Source: Xanthomonas dyei
GTDB taxonomy: Bacteria; Pseudomonadota; Gammaproteobacteria; Xanthomonadales; Xanthomonadaceae
Direction of reading: 5' to 3'
DNA length: 35,726 nt
NCBI RefSeq assembly: GCF_002939865.1
Contig: NZ_MDEE01000044.1
Span: 1-35,726, forward strand
Below the pieces are notes generated by a model that was given only the letters and a program-made list of their open reading frames with translations, ran no database searches and was not told where the DNA came from. A program made the position numbers and the translations under genes. Of this stretch, positions 1 through 14,145 are shown one piece after another (within the stretch, counting starts at the first letter, position 1; each line of letters begins with the position of its first letter).

Positions 1-337
1 AAGGACCAGTGGAGATGGTCGGTGTGCACGGTTGCAAACAAGGCATGGTGTGTTGTTTGGATAACGCCGCGTTTGATCAGCTTCGCAGCGCATTGCGATC
101 GACGGGCAGGCTTCAGCAAAGCAACCGGCAACTTTCCAACGCAATCAGCAAACCGTCCGGTGCGGTGTCCTCGCCGCTTGCGGGACCGTGTGGCGGCATG
201 GATGCCGCCACCGAGCCTACAGGGACGTACTTGCGGCGTGTCCCGTGAGCGGCGAGGGCACCGTACCCTCGACCAACCAGGCTTTTGCGCTTGATGCACT
301 GCCGCGCTAGGACGACGGGCTGAGCATCGCCGGTCAC

Positions 338-371
338 TGACTGGGCTACGCGCGCGCCTTACAATAGGGCG
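338..371 (+). promoter_or_regulatory. Putative mtnA promoter; possible leaderless start
   Basis: A TACAAT hexamer at 360-365 fits a -10 box, with a weak TGACTG at 338-343 as a possible -35 (16 bp spacer). The mtnA ATG begins only six bases after the hexamer, where transcription would normally start. No Shine-Dalgarno lies at a useful distance (AGGG is only two bases before ATG), so the mRNA may be leaderless. Inference from sequence alone. The upstream 1-337 shows no gene I can support. Confidence 0.4.
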
Positions 372-1436
372 ATGAACGACAGCGCCCATATCGATTACGC
401 CCGCTACGACCACATCCGCCCCCTGCTGTGGACCGGCGATGCCCTGGAACTGCTCGACCAACGCAAGCTGCCTTTCGTGGTGGAGCATGTGCGCTGCGAG
501 AGCAGCGATGCGGTAGCCGAGGCCATCCATTCGCTAGCCGTGCGTGGTGCGCCGGCGATCGGTATCGCGGCCGGCTGGGGCGTGGTGTTGGCTGCGCGCG
601 ACATCGCTGCCGACGATGGCAGTGCGGCCCTGCAGAAACTCGAACCGGCGCTGTTGCGGCTCAATGCGGCGCGTCCGACCGCGGTCAATCTTGCCTGGGC
701 GTTGATGCGCATGCGCCGTGTGCTGGCCGCGGCCGGCGCCGACTGGCGCGAGGTGATCGCACGCGAGGCACAGGCCATCGCCGATGAGGATCTGGCTGCC
801 AATCGCCACATGGGCGCGCTGGGTGCCGGGCTGATCGCCCCGGGCAGCGGCGTGCTCACTCACTGCAACACCGGCTCGCTGGCCACCGCCGGCTTCGGTA
901 CCGCGCTGGGCGTGATCCGCGCCGGCATGGCGCAGCAACGCATCGCCAAGGTGTTCGCCGGCGAAACCCGGCCGTGGCTGCAGGGCGCGCGCCTGACCGT
1001 GTGGGAGCTGCAGCAGGACGGCATCGATGCCACCCTCATCGCCGATTCGGCCGCGGCGCATCTGATGAAATCCGGCCTGGTGCAATGGGTGATCGTAGGC
1101 GCCGACCGCATCTGCGCCAACGGCGACACCGCCAACAAGATCGGCACCTACCAGCTGGCCATTGCCGCACGCCACCACGGGGTCAAGTTCATGGTGGTGG
1201 CGCCGTCGTCGACGGTGGACATGGCCACCAGCGATGGCGATCAGATCGAGATCGAGCAGCGCGATCCAGGCGAGCTGTTCGGCGTGGGCGGGGTGCGGAC
1301 GGTGGCCGAGGGCATCCATGCCTGGAACCCGGTGTTCGACGTTACTCCGGGCGCGCTGATCGATGCCATCGTCACCGAACGGGGGGTGATCGAGCAGCCC
1401 GATCCGGCCCGAATGCAGGCCGCCTTCGGGGCCTGA
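372..1436 (+). CDS. mtnA: S-methyl-5-thioribose-1-phosphate isomerase
   Basis: Cytosolic enzyme of the methionine salvage pathway. It converts 5-methylthioribose-1-phosphate to 5-methylthioribulose-1-phosphate. The 354-residue product has the eIF2B-alpha/MtnA fold hallmarks: [12 protein letters not shown] near residues 58-67, the catalytic-Cys segment [12 protein letters not shown] with Cys165, and VGADRI...NKIGTYQLA with the catalytic Asp245. Length is normal for the family. The ATG at 372 is chosen because the N-terminus (DHIRPLLW) starts as in the family and a -10-like box precedes it closely. gyrA follows on the same strand after 210 bp. The pairing mtnA-gyrA is known from Pseudomonas, so this is ancestral gene order rather than a functional operon. 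Confidence 0.96.
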   Translation: MNDSAHIDYARYDHIRPLLWTGDALELLDQRKLPFVVEHVRCESSDAVAEAIHSLAVRGAPAIGIAAGWGVVLAARDIAADDGSAALQKLEPALLRLNAARPTAVNLAWALMRMRRVLAAAGADWREVIAREAQAIADEDLAANRHMGALGAGLIAPGSGVLTHCNTGSLATAGFGTALGVIRAGMAQQRIAKVFAGETRPWLQGARLTVWELQQDGIDATLIADSAAAHLMKSGLVQWVIVGADRICANGDTANKIGTYQLAIAARHHGVKFMVVAPSSTVDMATSDGDQIEIEQRDPGELFGVGGVRTVAEGIHAWNPVFDVTPGALIDAIVTERGVIEQPDPARMQAAFGA

Positions 1437-1532
1437 GCCGGACCGGCAGCAAGATTGCCGCCAACGTCCCGTCAAAATCCCTGCAAGTGCTTGTTTCTGG
1501 CCGTAAAGCGACGGTATCGGGAAGCACCTTCG

Positions 1533-1541
1533 TGGTACAAT
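1533..1541 (+). promoter_or_regulatory. Putative extended -10 promoter of gyrA
   Basis: TGGTACAAT at 1533-1541 is a TGn-extended -10 element. No good -35 is seen at 17 bp (GGTATC). It would give a 5' leader of roughly 100 nt before the gyrA ATG at 1647. The ATG itself is preceded by only a weak ribosome-binding sequence. Confidence 0.4.
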
Positions 1542-1646
1542 CTGGGGCTTGAATCGATCGGCGGGAGCGTGGGGTCGGCAGCCTGTGACTAAGGCGCTCC
1601 CAACGCGGCTTTCCGGCTCGCCCGCCACCTCACTTACGGAACCCGA

Positions 1647-4355
<2,709 letters not shown>

Positions 4356-4384
4356 TCGGCTAGCGTCATCGCTGCAGTTGAACG

Positions 4385-4411
4385 AAAACGCCGGCAATGC
4401 CGGCGTTTTTT
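4385..4411 (+). terminator. Rho-independent terminator after gyrA
   Basis: Perfect 11-bp stem: AAAACGCCGGC at 4385-4395 and its complement from 4399, with an AAT loop and six T residues at 4406-4411. It lies 29 bp past the gyrA stop. Confidence 0.92.
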
Positions 4412-4578
4412 ATTGCATTTTGTTTATTGCGCGCTCGTTTTATTGCAGGCGATGACATGTGCAACGCAGTGTTTAAGCGCCCCCACTGCGAAAAACGCGG
4501 TGCTTTCACCGGCGCAGGTCGAAGGTGATTGGCGGTGCGGCGGCGTTGCGTCGTCGCTGAGTCGAAGAGGAACAACTG

Positions 4579-7050
4579 ATGACGAATGTGGATCGTCCTT
4601 CCGGTCGCGGCCATTGGGCGCTTGCGATATTGGGAGGCGTGATTGCCGTGCTGGGTGCGGTGTTGCTGGCCGGTGGCGTGTGGTTGGCCGCGCTGGATGG
4701 CTCCTGGTATTACGCACCAGCCGGTGCGGCGATGCTGATCGCTGGCGTGTTGCTGTTCCGTGGCCGCAACGCGGGTGCGTGGTGGTTTGCAGCCGTGGTG
4801 GCCGGCTCGCTGCTGTGGACGTGGTGGGAGTCGGGCAGCGATTACTGGCGTTGGGTGCCGCGCCTGGGCCTGATCGTGGGCCTGGCGTTCGTGCTCGCGC
4901 TGCTGTTGCCCAAGTTGCAACGACCGGTATCGCGCGCGGTGTCGCGCAGCGTGGCAGGCATATTGGCCGCAGTGTTTGTGGTCGCGTTCGTGCTGGCGTT
5001 CATTTCGCACGGCGTCACCGAGGCCGATGGCGCGCTGGCGCATGCCGCCGGGACGGCCGGTGGTCTGGTCAATCGCAGTGCACCGGCAGCATCTGCAACG
5101 ACCGATGCGCAACCGGCCAACGCGCCCGCAGATGGCGATTGGGCGGCGTACGGGCGTAGCCAGGCAGGTCAGCGCTATTCGCCGCTGCAACAGATCAACC
5201 GCGACAACGTCGCACAGCTGCAGCAGGCCTGGGTTTTTCATACCGGCGATCTGCCGAGCAAGCGCTGGGGCGCGGAAACCACACCGTTGAAGGTGGGCGA
5301 CAGCCTGTACCTGTGCACTGCGCGCAACCAGGTGATTGCGCTGGATGCGTCCAGCGGCAAGCAGCGTTGGCGCTACGACCCCAAGGTCAAGGACGAGGCG
5401 ATTCCGTATACCGCCGCGTGTCGTGGCGTGTCGTATTACGAGGTGCCGGCGGCAGCCAACGCCGGCGCTGCCGAAGTGGCATCCAATGGCTAGGCGCTGT
5501 GCCGCACGCGGGTGATCGAAGGCACGCTGGATGGGCGCCTGATTGCGCTGGACGCACGCAGCGGTGAGCTGTGCCCGGACTTCGGCAGCAATGGGCAGGT
5601 CGATATCACGGCCGGCATGGGCGACACGCCGCCTGGCTATGTGTCGATCAATTCGCCGCCGGCGATCGTGCGCGGGGTGGTCGTCACCGGGCATCAGGTG
5701 CTGGATGGGCAGAAGCGTTACGAGCCGTCCGGTGTGATCGAAGGCTTCGATGCGGTGACCGGTAAATTGCGCTGGGCCTGGGACATGACGCATCCGGACT
5801 GGGATGGCGCACCGCCGCCGGGCCAGAATTGGACGCCTGGCACGCCCAATATGTGGACCACCGCCGCTGCGGACGAGCAATTAGGGTATGTGTACCTGCC
5901 GATGGGCAATTCCACTGCCGATTACTGGAGCAGCTCGCGCACGCCACAGGAGAATCGCTACGCCACCTCGCTGGTGGCGCTGGACGGCACCACCGGCAAG
6001 CCGGTGTGGAATTTCCAGACCACGCATATCGACGCGTGGGATTACGACCTGGGTTCGCAGCCGAGCCTGATCGACTTCCCCAAGGACGGCGTCAATGTGC
6101 CGGCAGTGTTGCTGCCGAGCAAGCAGGGCGAGTTGTATGTGCTGGATCGGCGCACCGGCAAGCCGCTGGTTGGCGTGGAAGAACGTGCGGTGCCCGGCGG
6201 TGGCGTGGAGCCGCAGATGCGCGCCAAGACCCAGCCGTTTTCGCTGTATCACACGTTGCGCAAGCCGGATCTGACCGAGCGCGATATGTGGGGCATGACC
6301 CCGATCGACCAATTGGTGTGTCGTCTCCAGTTCCGCAAGGCCAGCTACAAGGGCATCTACACGCCACCGGAAGCCGATCGGCATTCGATCGAGTATCCCG
6401 GTTACAACGGCGGCTCGGATTGGGGCAGCGTGGCGGTGGATCCGCAGCACGGGGTGATCGTGGCCAATTACAACGACATGCCGAACTACAACCTGCTGGT
6501 ACCGCGTGCCAAGGCCGACAAGCTGGGCTGGGCGCCGCGCGACCAGGTCCGCGGCGATGCAGGCGGCGCAGAAGGCGCGGGCGACCCGCAGGCCGGCACG
6601 CCGTATGCGATCAACGTCAATGCCGGCTGGCGGCTGCCGTTTACCAAGCTGTTGTGCAAGGAACCGCCGTATGGCGGCATCCGCGCCATCGACCTGGCCA
6701 GCGGCAAGACGCTGTGGGACCGGCCGTTCGGCAGTGCACGCGGCAATGGCCCGTTCGGCATCCGCTCCGGCCTGCCGATCGAGATCGGCACACCGAACAA
6801 CGGTGGTTCTGTGGTGACGGCCGGTGGTTTGATCTTCATTGCGGCAGCCACCGACGACCTGATCCGCGCCATCGACCTGGCCACCGGCAAGGAACTCTGG
6901 CACGCCAAGTTGCCAGCCGGCGGGCAAGCCAACCCGATGGTGTATTCCTACGGCGGCCGCGAGTACCTGGTGATCATGGCCGGCGGCCACCACTTCATGG
7001 AAACCCCGGCCGGCGATGCGTTGATCGCCTACGCATTACCGCAGCATTAG
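4579..7050 (+). pseudogene. gcd: Membrane-bound PQQ-dependent glucose dehydrogenase, interrupted by in-frame TAG
   Basis: Intact family members oxidise D-glucose to gluconolactone in the periplasm with PQQ and pass electrons to ubiquinone. The frame spans 824 codons including the stop, close to E. coli Gcd (about 796). It begins with about five hydrophobic segments in the first 140 residues, then a PQQ beta-propeller opening with YGRSQAGQRYSPL and carrying CRGVSYYE, WAWDMTHPDWDG and AWDYDLGSQ. At 5491-5493 the frame reads TAG between ...VASNG and ALCRTRVIEG. The same frame continues to 7050 without other damage, so one substitution (for example CAG to TAG) explains it. The first part (304 codons) would give the membrane domain plus a fragment of the propeller. 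The GTG at 5512 has no Shine-Dalgarno to restart the rest. The start ATG at 4579 follows AGAGGA. A sequencing error or suppressor reading remains possible. Confidence 0.88.
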
Positions 7051-7066
7051 TGCTGGAAGTGGAAAC

Positions 7067-7096
7067 AAAAACGCGCCGAGAACGGCGCGTTTTTTT
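7067..7096 (+). terminator. Bidirectional terminator between gcd and the convergent gene
   Basis: ACGCGCCG at 7071-7078 pairs with CGGCGCGT at 7083-7090, with an AGAA loop. An A tract (7067-7071) flanks it on the left and a T tract (7090-7096) on the right, so it can terminate both the rightward gcd transcript and the leftward transcript of the 7224-7964 gene. Confidence 0.85.
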
Positions 7097-7178
7097 ATGC
7101 GCTAGCCAAGCTCGGCGTCAAGGCCATTAATCCACACAGACGCGTTGACCCAACAGTTCCCCGATCGCACGCTTTTGC

Positions 7179-7220
7179 GATTCCCGATTCCCGATTCCCG
7201 ATTCCCGATTCCCGATTCCC
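7179..7220. repeat. Tandem heptad repeat, six GATTCCC units
   Basis: Six perfect head-to-tail copies of GATTCCC, followed by a degenerate GAATCAC. They begin three bases past the stop of the minus-strand gene ending at 7224, so the transcript of that gene would read (GGGAATC)n. A degenerate array of the same 7-nt period lies at 30637-30664, also just past a minus-strand stop. Confidence 0.95.
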
Positions 7221-7223
7221 GAA

Positions 7224-7964
7224 TCACTGCTCCGCTGTCACCGCCACCGCCACCACATCGTCCTGCACTGCGTCCTGCACATCCTGCGCCAGCGTCGCCT
7301 TGACGATGATCGAGCGAATCGCGTCGGTGGCCTCCGACAGCGGCACATCGCTGCTCAAGCGCTGGAAGGTGTCGCGGCTGTTGTAGCCGGAGCCATCCTT
7401 CAGATAGTGCTCGTACATCGACAGCAGATCCTGGCAGGCGGTGATCAATGCCGCGATATTGCCGCGCACCAGCGCGTGGCCAACCTGATCGAAGCTGTGC
7501 AGGCAGTCGGCCAGCCAATGCAGATCGTAGCGCGCCGTGCTGGGCTCGGGCGCATTGTGACCGCGGCTATAGGCGCTGTAGCGACGCAGGCTGCGTGCGA
7601 CGCGCGCGACATGGGCAAACAGCGTGCCGATCTCGTTGGCGATATCCAGACGCTGCACCATGACCATCGGAATCACTTGCTCGGGGACCTCTGGGCGCTG
7701 CTGTTCTACGGCGTTTTGTTCATGCTGCTCCAGCGACTGCTTGAGCACGGTGTAACTGCGCTGCAACGATTCCAGCTCCAGCGTGGTGGCCGCAGCGCGT
7801 GCCTTGAGCTGCGACAGCGCCGCCTGATAGCGCGCAAGACTGTCCTGGGTACTGGCGTGCTGCCCGTACTCGGCAGCGAGCTGGCGCCCACGCACGAACG
7901 CCAGCCCCGTGGCGATAAGCGCCCAGAGTGCGAAAGCAGGCACCAGGTAGATCAGGATGCCCAT
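7224..7964 (-). CDS. Membrane-anchored coiled-coil protein, unknown function
   Basis: I do not recognise this 246-residue protein. It has one N-terminal hydrophobic helix (about residues 3-24) followed by RGR, so the rest is probably cytoplasmic with the N-terminus outside. A Gln/Glu/Leu-rich stretch at about 35-95 is likely a coiled coil. After a linker (EQQRPEVPEQ), the region 95-225 looks helical (HVARVARSLRRY, HWLADCLHSFDQVGHALVRG). The C-terminus is Val/Ala/Asp-rich. It stands alone between convergent gcd and the acyltransferase gene, which is on the same strand but 314 bp upstream. The start ATG at 7964 directly opens the membrane helix. No enzymatic motif is visible. Confidence 0.75.
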   Translation of the reverse strand: MGILIYLVPAFALWALIATGLAFVRGRQLAAEYGQHASTQDSLARYQAALSQLKARAAATTLELESLQRSYTVLKQSLEQHEQNAVEQQRPEVPEQVIPMVMVQRLDIANEIGTLFAHVARVARSLRRYSAYSRGHNAPEPSTARYDLHWLADCLHSFDQVGHALVRGNIAALITACQDLLSMYEHYLKDGSGYNSRDTFQRLSSDVPLSEATDAIRSIIVKATLAQDVQDAVQDDVVAVAVTAEQ

Positions 7965-8226
7965 GAGGATTCCTCGAAACGTTGCATACCTTGTCGGCTT
8001 GGCAACGATGTTCTTGAGGGCAATCGTGGACAGACAACCGGCTCAGTGACCCAATAGCCACCATCTGGCCGCGTTGGTTGTCAGCGCTACCACCTGGCGG
8101 GCGGCTGTCAGGCAGATGTGGAGGGCGCAGCGCAACCGCAGTAGACGGGCGAGCTATGCCACTTCCGCGCACTGGCTGTGCCCGCCATCTGGGCACCCCG
8201 TCGTTTGCCAGCCGCTCTAAACGTAA

Positions 8227-8247
8227 ACGCCTCCGGTCAGGAGGCGT
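8227..8247 (-). terminator. Possible terminator of the acyltransferase gene
   Basis: ACGCCTCC at 8227-8234 pairs perfectly with GGAGGCGT at 8240-8247 over a 5-nt loop. Read on the minus strand the hairpin is followed by a short T-rich TTTACGTTT, 32 bp past the acyltransferase stop. The T tract is weak. The rest of the 314-bp space 7965-8278 shows nothing else I can support. Confidence 0.45.
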
Positions 8248-8278
8248 ACGTCGTAGGGCGGCAAACAGTGGGCAAGTG

Positions 8279-9382
8279 TCAGGGCTGCGTAGGCGTACCA
8301 GGCGACGCCTGTGTTGCCAGTGTCGTGGGAGGATTGGGCGGTAGCACCGGCGCCGACGCGGGGCGTAGCAGCAGGCGATTGCCCAGCCGGCGCAGCAGGG
8401 TGTTCCCGGGCATTTCGACCAGTCGATACATGGCCCACGCCGCAGCGATCGTGATCGCAATGATGGGTACCGCCAGGACCGGCCTCGGTGGCATGCCATC
8501 CATCACCGCCAGCGCGGCATAGATCATCGGAATGTTCAGCAGATACATCGAAAAGCTGCATTCGCCGCTGAGCATCATGAAGCGGTTGCCGAGCAGACGC
8601 TTGCTGAGGCCGGTATCGAAGGAGAACAGGAAGACAAAGATGCCGGAGAAGCCCGCCGTCTCAAGCGTGAGATAGAGCTCGCGTTTGGAGCCAAGATCCA
8701 CATCGATCACACCGAGGATCACCAGCGATATCAGTCCGATGACCGCTGCCTGCAGGATCGCCAGCGTGGTCATGTTGCCACTGGCACTCACGCGGCTGCG
8801 TATCAGTCCAAACACCACGCCCGCCAGAAAATAATGAATTTTCGATCCGACAAACGTACCGGGCAGTTCCTCTCGGTAGGCGATAAGCACCATGATGGTG
8901 CCGAGCACCGCCACCATTAATGCAACATTGTTCTTGTTGTGGAAAGCACGCAACGAGAACCAGATGCCGACGAAGATCACGTAGAACTGAACTTCCGGCG
9001 GAATGCTCCATAGCGCGGAGACATTGCCTGAAAACAACAGGTGACGGAGCAGGTTGCTGTGGCTGATGGCATACACAAACTGCGGGTCGATCAGGTTGTA
9101 GATCAGGTACGAAGCCAGCACAACTGTGAGATAGGCTGGCGCAATGCGCGAGAACCTTGAAATCGCATAACGGGCCACCGAGCCGTAGTTGGCTTCTTTT
9201 TCGCCGTAAAGAAACGCCATCAAAAATCCGCTCAAGGTGAAGAACACCATGACGCCCATCTCACCGGGATAAAGGTGGGTGTCGGTGAAGAATTTTTCTT
9301 CAGCCAGATGTGCGTAGACCACCAGCAAGGCGGCAAGGCCGCGAATACCGGTCAACGAATCGATGCGCTGTTCCTGCTGCAT
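8279..9382 (-). CDS. Acyltransferase-3 family integral membrane protein
   Basis: A 367-residue multi-span membrane protein of the OafA/YrhL acyltransferase-3 family. Members transfer acetyl or other acyl groups to extracellular sugars such as O-antigen or exopolysaccharide. Family signs: SLTGIRGLAALLVVYAHL with Arg14 and His25 at the start, MVFFTLSGFLM, RFSRIAPAYL and WSIPPEVQFY, followed by alternating hydrophobic segments to about residue 340. The C-terminus is Pro/Thr-rich. No polysaccharide genes are adjacent, so the acceptor cannot be inferred. The ATG at 9382 begins the conserved motif. A GAG-type ribosome site lies about 9 bases upstream. Confidence 0.88.
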   Translation of the reverse strand: MQQEQRIDSLTGIRGLAALLVVYAHLAEEKFFTDTHLYPGEMGVMVFFTLSGFLMAFLYGEKEANYGSVARYAISRFSRIAPAYLTVVLASYLIYNLIDPQFVYAISHSNLLRHLLFSGNVSALWSIPPEVQFYVIFVGIWFSLRAFHNKNNVALMVAVLGTIMVLIAYREELPGTFVGSKIHYFLAGVVFGLIRSRVSASGNMTTLAILQAAVIGLISLVILGVIDVDLGSKRELYLTLETAGFSGIFVFLFSFDTGLSKRLLGNRFMMLSGECSFSMYLLNIPMIYAALAVMDGMPPRPVLAVPIIAITIAAAWAMYRLVEMPGNTLLRRLGNRLLLRPASAPVLPPNPPTTLATQASPGTPTQP

Positions 9383-9872
9383 GAGTGGGGGCTCTCAGTG
9401 TGATCCATGCGAAAAAACCGCGCGCCTGAACTGGCGCGATGTTGCTATGTGGTGCGAAGTTGCCACGGTCAGAGCACCCCCCAGCATCTGACCAGCTGCA
9501 AGCCTAGTCGATCGGCGCATTGCGCGTCATCGTTTCATTTCACCGCTGTAGCAATCGTGACAGAGGTCACCATGTGTATCGAGCGGAACAACGGCGACGC
9601 AGGCCGAGATGGGCGGTTGATCAGCAAATGCATAATCGCCTCGTGTGAGCCAGTGCGCTGCATCCACGACATGCAAGCTTTATCGCCCAGAGGCGCGAAG
9701 ATTGCCGAACGTTGCCAGCTTGGCAGGCTATGGCGCATTGGAGACAGCAGCGGCGGTGCGCATGCAGCATGCAGGCTCAAGCGCTGCTGCCACCGTGTGG
9801 TGGCAGGCGCATTCGGTCGCTTACACGTGCATTCGTCCAATCAGCACGCGGCATTCGTTTTATCGCGCAACT
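9383..9872. other. 490-bp gap without a supported gene
   Basis: Between the starts of the acyltransferase gene (leftward) and the end of hutU (leftward). Open frames on both strands lack recognisable domains and look compositional. I see no terminator with a T tract and no clear repeat. It should hold the acyltransferase promoter. Confidence 0.5.
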
Positions 9873-11540
<1,668 letters not shown>

Positions 11541-11556
11541 GCCGGGTTCCTTGCAA

Positions 11557-12414
11557 TCAACGGTTGGCCGCGTGCGGCGCGGTGTCGGATAAGGGCGCAG
11601 TGGCGAACTGCAGGCAGGCCAGCAGCACATGCCGCAGCACTGCGCGTAACGCGGCGGCGTGCACCGGCTGCCACGGCGTAGGCCAGTTGTCGGGGGTGAT
11701 GGTGTCCGGCTCGCGCATGTAGCCGCGGCAGGCCAGTTCCATCTGCAGGGTGTGCACGCCCTGCTCGGGTTGCGCGTAGTGGCGGGTGATCCAGCCGCCT
11801 TTGAAACGCCCGTTGCGCACGGTGCTAGAGCCGCTGCTGCGGCACAGCTGTTCCACCGCGTCGGCCAGGGCCGGATCGCAGCTGCGATCGTCGTTGCTGC
11901 CGATGTTGAACTGCGGCAACTCGCCGTCGAACAGGTGCGGGATGAAAGAGCGGATCGAATGCGCGTCGTACACCACGATGGTTGCGTGTTGCTGACGCAG
12001 GCGCGCGATCTCCTCGGCGAGTGCGGCGTGATACGGGTCGAACCAGCGTGTGCGACGCAGATCGATCTGCGCCTGATCCGGCGCCTGCCCATCGGCATAC
12101 AGCGGCTGATTGTCGAAGGTGGTCAGGGGGCACAGGCCGGTGGTGTTCTGGCCGGGGTACAGCGAAACGCCGCTCGGGTCGCGATTGACGTCGATGACCG
12201 AACGCGAGATGGCGGTGCGCACCGTGGTGGCACCCATCGCCTGTGCGAAGTCGTACACCTGGTGCACCCACCAATCGGCATCGCGGCGCGCCAGCCACGG
12301 CGACACGAATTGGTCGGCCACCGTGTCGGGTAGCTCGGTGCCAGTGTGCGGAAAGCTGACAAGCAACGGCGCGTCGCCGCGATGTACTTCCAACCAATCG
12401 GGCAGGGTGTTCAT
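11557..12414 (-). CDS. hutG: N-formylglutamate deformylase
   Basis: Final step of the five-step histidine route: N-formyl-L-glutamate to glutamate and formate. The 285 residues belong to the FGase (zinc hydrolase) family, not the arginase-like formimidoylglutamase. Seen: [11 protein letters not shown] at about 19-29, [25 protein letters not shown], and [31 protein letters not shown] 8 bases before the ATG fixes the start. It sits between hutH (172 bp upstream in transcription order) and hutU (16 bp). The presence of hutF nearby agrees with this type of HutG. Confidence 0.96.
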   Translation of the reverse strand: MNTLPDWLEVHRGDAPLLVSFPHTGTELPDTVADQFVSPWLARRDADWWVHQVYDFAQAMGATTVRTAISRSVIDVNRDPSGVSLYPGQNTTGLCPLTTFDNQPLYADGQAPDQAQIDLRRTRWFDPYHAALAEEIARLRQQHATIVVYDAHSIRSFIPHLFDGELPQFNIGSNDDRSCDPALADAVEQLCRSSGSSTVRNGRFKGGWITRHYAQPEQGVHTLQMELACRGYMREPDTITPDNWPTPWQPVHAAALRAVLRHVLLACLQFATAPLSDTAPHAANR

Positions 12415-12586
12415 CGCTGTGCTCCTTTCGCGCGCGTAGCAGCGAGCAAGCTATGCCAGCGATACGCATAAAGATCATTGTGCTGCTGGGTGCACGACGC
12501 AGCCGTCTCGCGTGCATATGCCGCGCTACCAGCCCATGCACCGCGCGGCGCCATGGCACTGCGCAAGTCATGTGCAACCCGCCGCA
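12415..12586. other. 172-bp spacer between hutH and hutG
   Basis: Unusually wide gap inside an otherwise tight leftward operon (the other gaps are 16-17 bp). I see no convincing gene or terminator in it. It might carry a secondary promoter for hutG-hutU. Confidence 0.4.
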
Positions 12587-14128
12587 TCATGCGTCCTGCT
12601 CCACACCCGGCAGCGCGATCGCCACTGCGTTGGCCAAGGCGCCCGAGCGTACCAGCGCACTGGCTGCCAGCATGTCTGGGTGGAAATAGCGATCGTCCTG
12701 CAGCATGGGTACCTGCGCACGCAACAGCGCGCGTGCCGCTTCCAGCGCAGTGCTGGAGCGCAGCGGTGCATGGAAATCGCAGCCTTGCACCGCTGCCAAC
12801 AACTCGATGCCGATGACGTGCGCGGCATTTTCTGCCATGGCCAGCAGACGTCGCGCGCCATGCGCCGCCATCGACACATGATCTTCCTGATTGGCCGAGG
12901 TCGGGATCGAATCGACGCTGGCCGGATACGCGCGCTGCTTGTTTTCCGACACCAACGCCGCAGCGGTGACCTGCGGAATCATGAAACCGGAATTCAGGCC
13001 CGGGCGCGGGGTGAGAAACGCCGGCAGACCAGACAACGCCGGGTCGACCAGCATCGCGGTACGACGTTCGCTGATCGAGCCGATTTCGCATACCGCCATC
13101 GCCAGCATGTCGGCAGCGAACGCCACCGGCTGGGCGTGGAAATTGCCGCCAGACAAGGCCTCGCCGGTATCGCTGAAGACCAACGGATTATCGGTGACGC
13201 CATTGGCTTCGATGTCCAGCGTGCGCGCGGCCTGCCGCATGATGTCCAGCGCCGCGCCCATCACCTGCGGTTGGCAACGCAGGCAATACGGATCCTGTAT
13301 GCGCACATCGCCGAGGCGATGCGATTCGCGAATCGCCGAGTTGGCCATCAAGGCGCGTAAGGCAGTTGCAGTGGCGATCTGCCCCGGTTGCCCGCGTAAG
13401 GCATGGATGCGCGGGTCGAACGGCGTATCCGAGCCTTTTGCCGCTTCCACCGACAGCGCGCCGGTCACCAGGGCGGCCTGCAATACGGTTTCGATCTCGA
13501 ACAAGCCGGCCAGCGCGCAGGCAGTGGAAAATTGCGTGCCATTGAGCAGCGCCAACCCTTCTTTTGCGCCGAGCACGCGCGGCTGCAACTGCGCATTCGC
13601 TAGCGCGTCCGTGGCTGGCAGGCGCTGGTCGCCGACGAAGGCTTCGCCAACGCCAATCATTACCGCCGCCAGATGCGACAGCGGTGCCAGATCGCCGGAG
13701 GCGCCGACCGATCCCTGGCACGGCACCACCGGCGTGATGCCCGCACGCAGCATCGCTTCCAGCAACGCCAGCGTGCCCGGTTGCACGCCGGAAGCGCCCT
13801 GGGCAAGGCTGGTGAGCTTGAGCGCCATCATCAGTCGCACCACCGGCACCGGCGTGGGCTCGCCGACGCCGGCCGCATGCGACAACACGATATTGCGCTG
13901 TAAGGTCTGCAGGTCTTCGCGCTCGATGCGCACGCTGGCCAGCTTGCCGAAGCCGGTGTTGACCCCATAGACCGGCTCGCCGCGCGCGACGATCGCCTCC
14001 ACCGTCTGCGCGCTGCGCAGCACTGCGGCCGCACACGCAGCGTCCAGCGCCACATCGGCGCCGCGATACAGCGCACGCCACTGCGCCAGCGTTACCTGGC
14101 CGGGTTGCAACACAACAGAAGCACTCAT
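12587..14128 (-). CDS. hutH: Histidine ammonia-lyase
   Basis: First step of histidine catabolism: non-oxidative deamination of histidine to trans-urocanate and ammonia. The 513 residues match the family length. The Ala-Ser-Gly triad at 143-145 (in [14 protein letters not shown]) cyclises to the MIO electrophile. [10 protein letters not shown] at about 54-63 and QEDHVSMA in the C-terminal half are further family motifs. The ATG at 14128 follows GGAG. The frame stays open upstream, but that part overlaps hutI. It starts 17 bp after the hutI stop. Confidence 0.97.
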   Translation of the reverse strand: MSASVVLQPGQVTLAQWRALYRGADVALDAACAAAVLRSAQTVEAIVARGEPVYGVNTGFGKLASVRIEREDLQTLQRNIVLSHAAGVGEPTPVPVVRLMMALKLTSLAQGASGVQPGTLALLEAMLRAGITPVVPCQGSVGASGDLAPLSHLAAVMIGVGEAFVGDQRLPATDALANAQLQPRVLGAKEGLALLNGTQFSTACALAGLFEIETVLQAALVTGALSVEAAKGSDTPFDPRIHALRGQPGQIATATALRALMANSAIRESHRLGDVRIQDPYCLRCQPQVMGAALDIMRQAARTLDIEANGVTDNPLVFSDTGEALSGGNFHAQPVAFAADMLAMAVCEIGSISERRTAMLVDPALSGLPAFLTPRPGLNSGFMIPQVTAAALVSENKQRAYPASVDSIPTSANQEDHVSMAAHGARRLLAMAENAAHVIGIELLAAVQGCDFHAPLRSSTALEAARALLRAQVPMLQDDRYFHPDMLAASALVRSGALANAVAIALPGVEQDA

Positions 14129-14145
14129 GACAACTCCACGAACAA

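Noticed and set aside
5491..5493. Programmed readthrough or special decoding of the gcd TAG
   Set aside because: No downstream hairpin or known recoding signal is seen; a point mutation is simpler.
12453..12689. Small plus-strand frame in the hutH-hutG spacer
   Set aside because: Runs into antisense of hutH, with no ribosome site or family resemblance.
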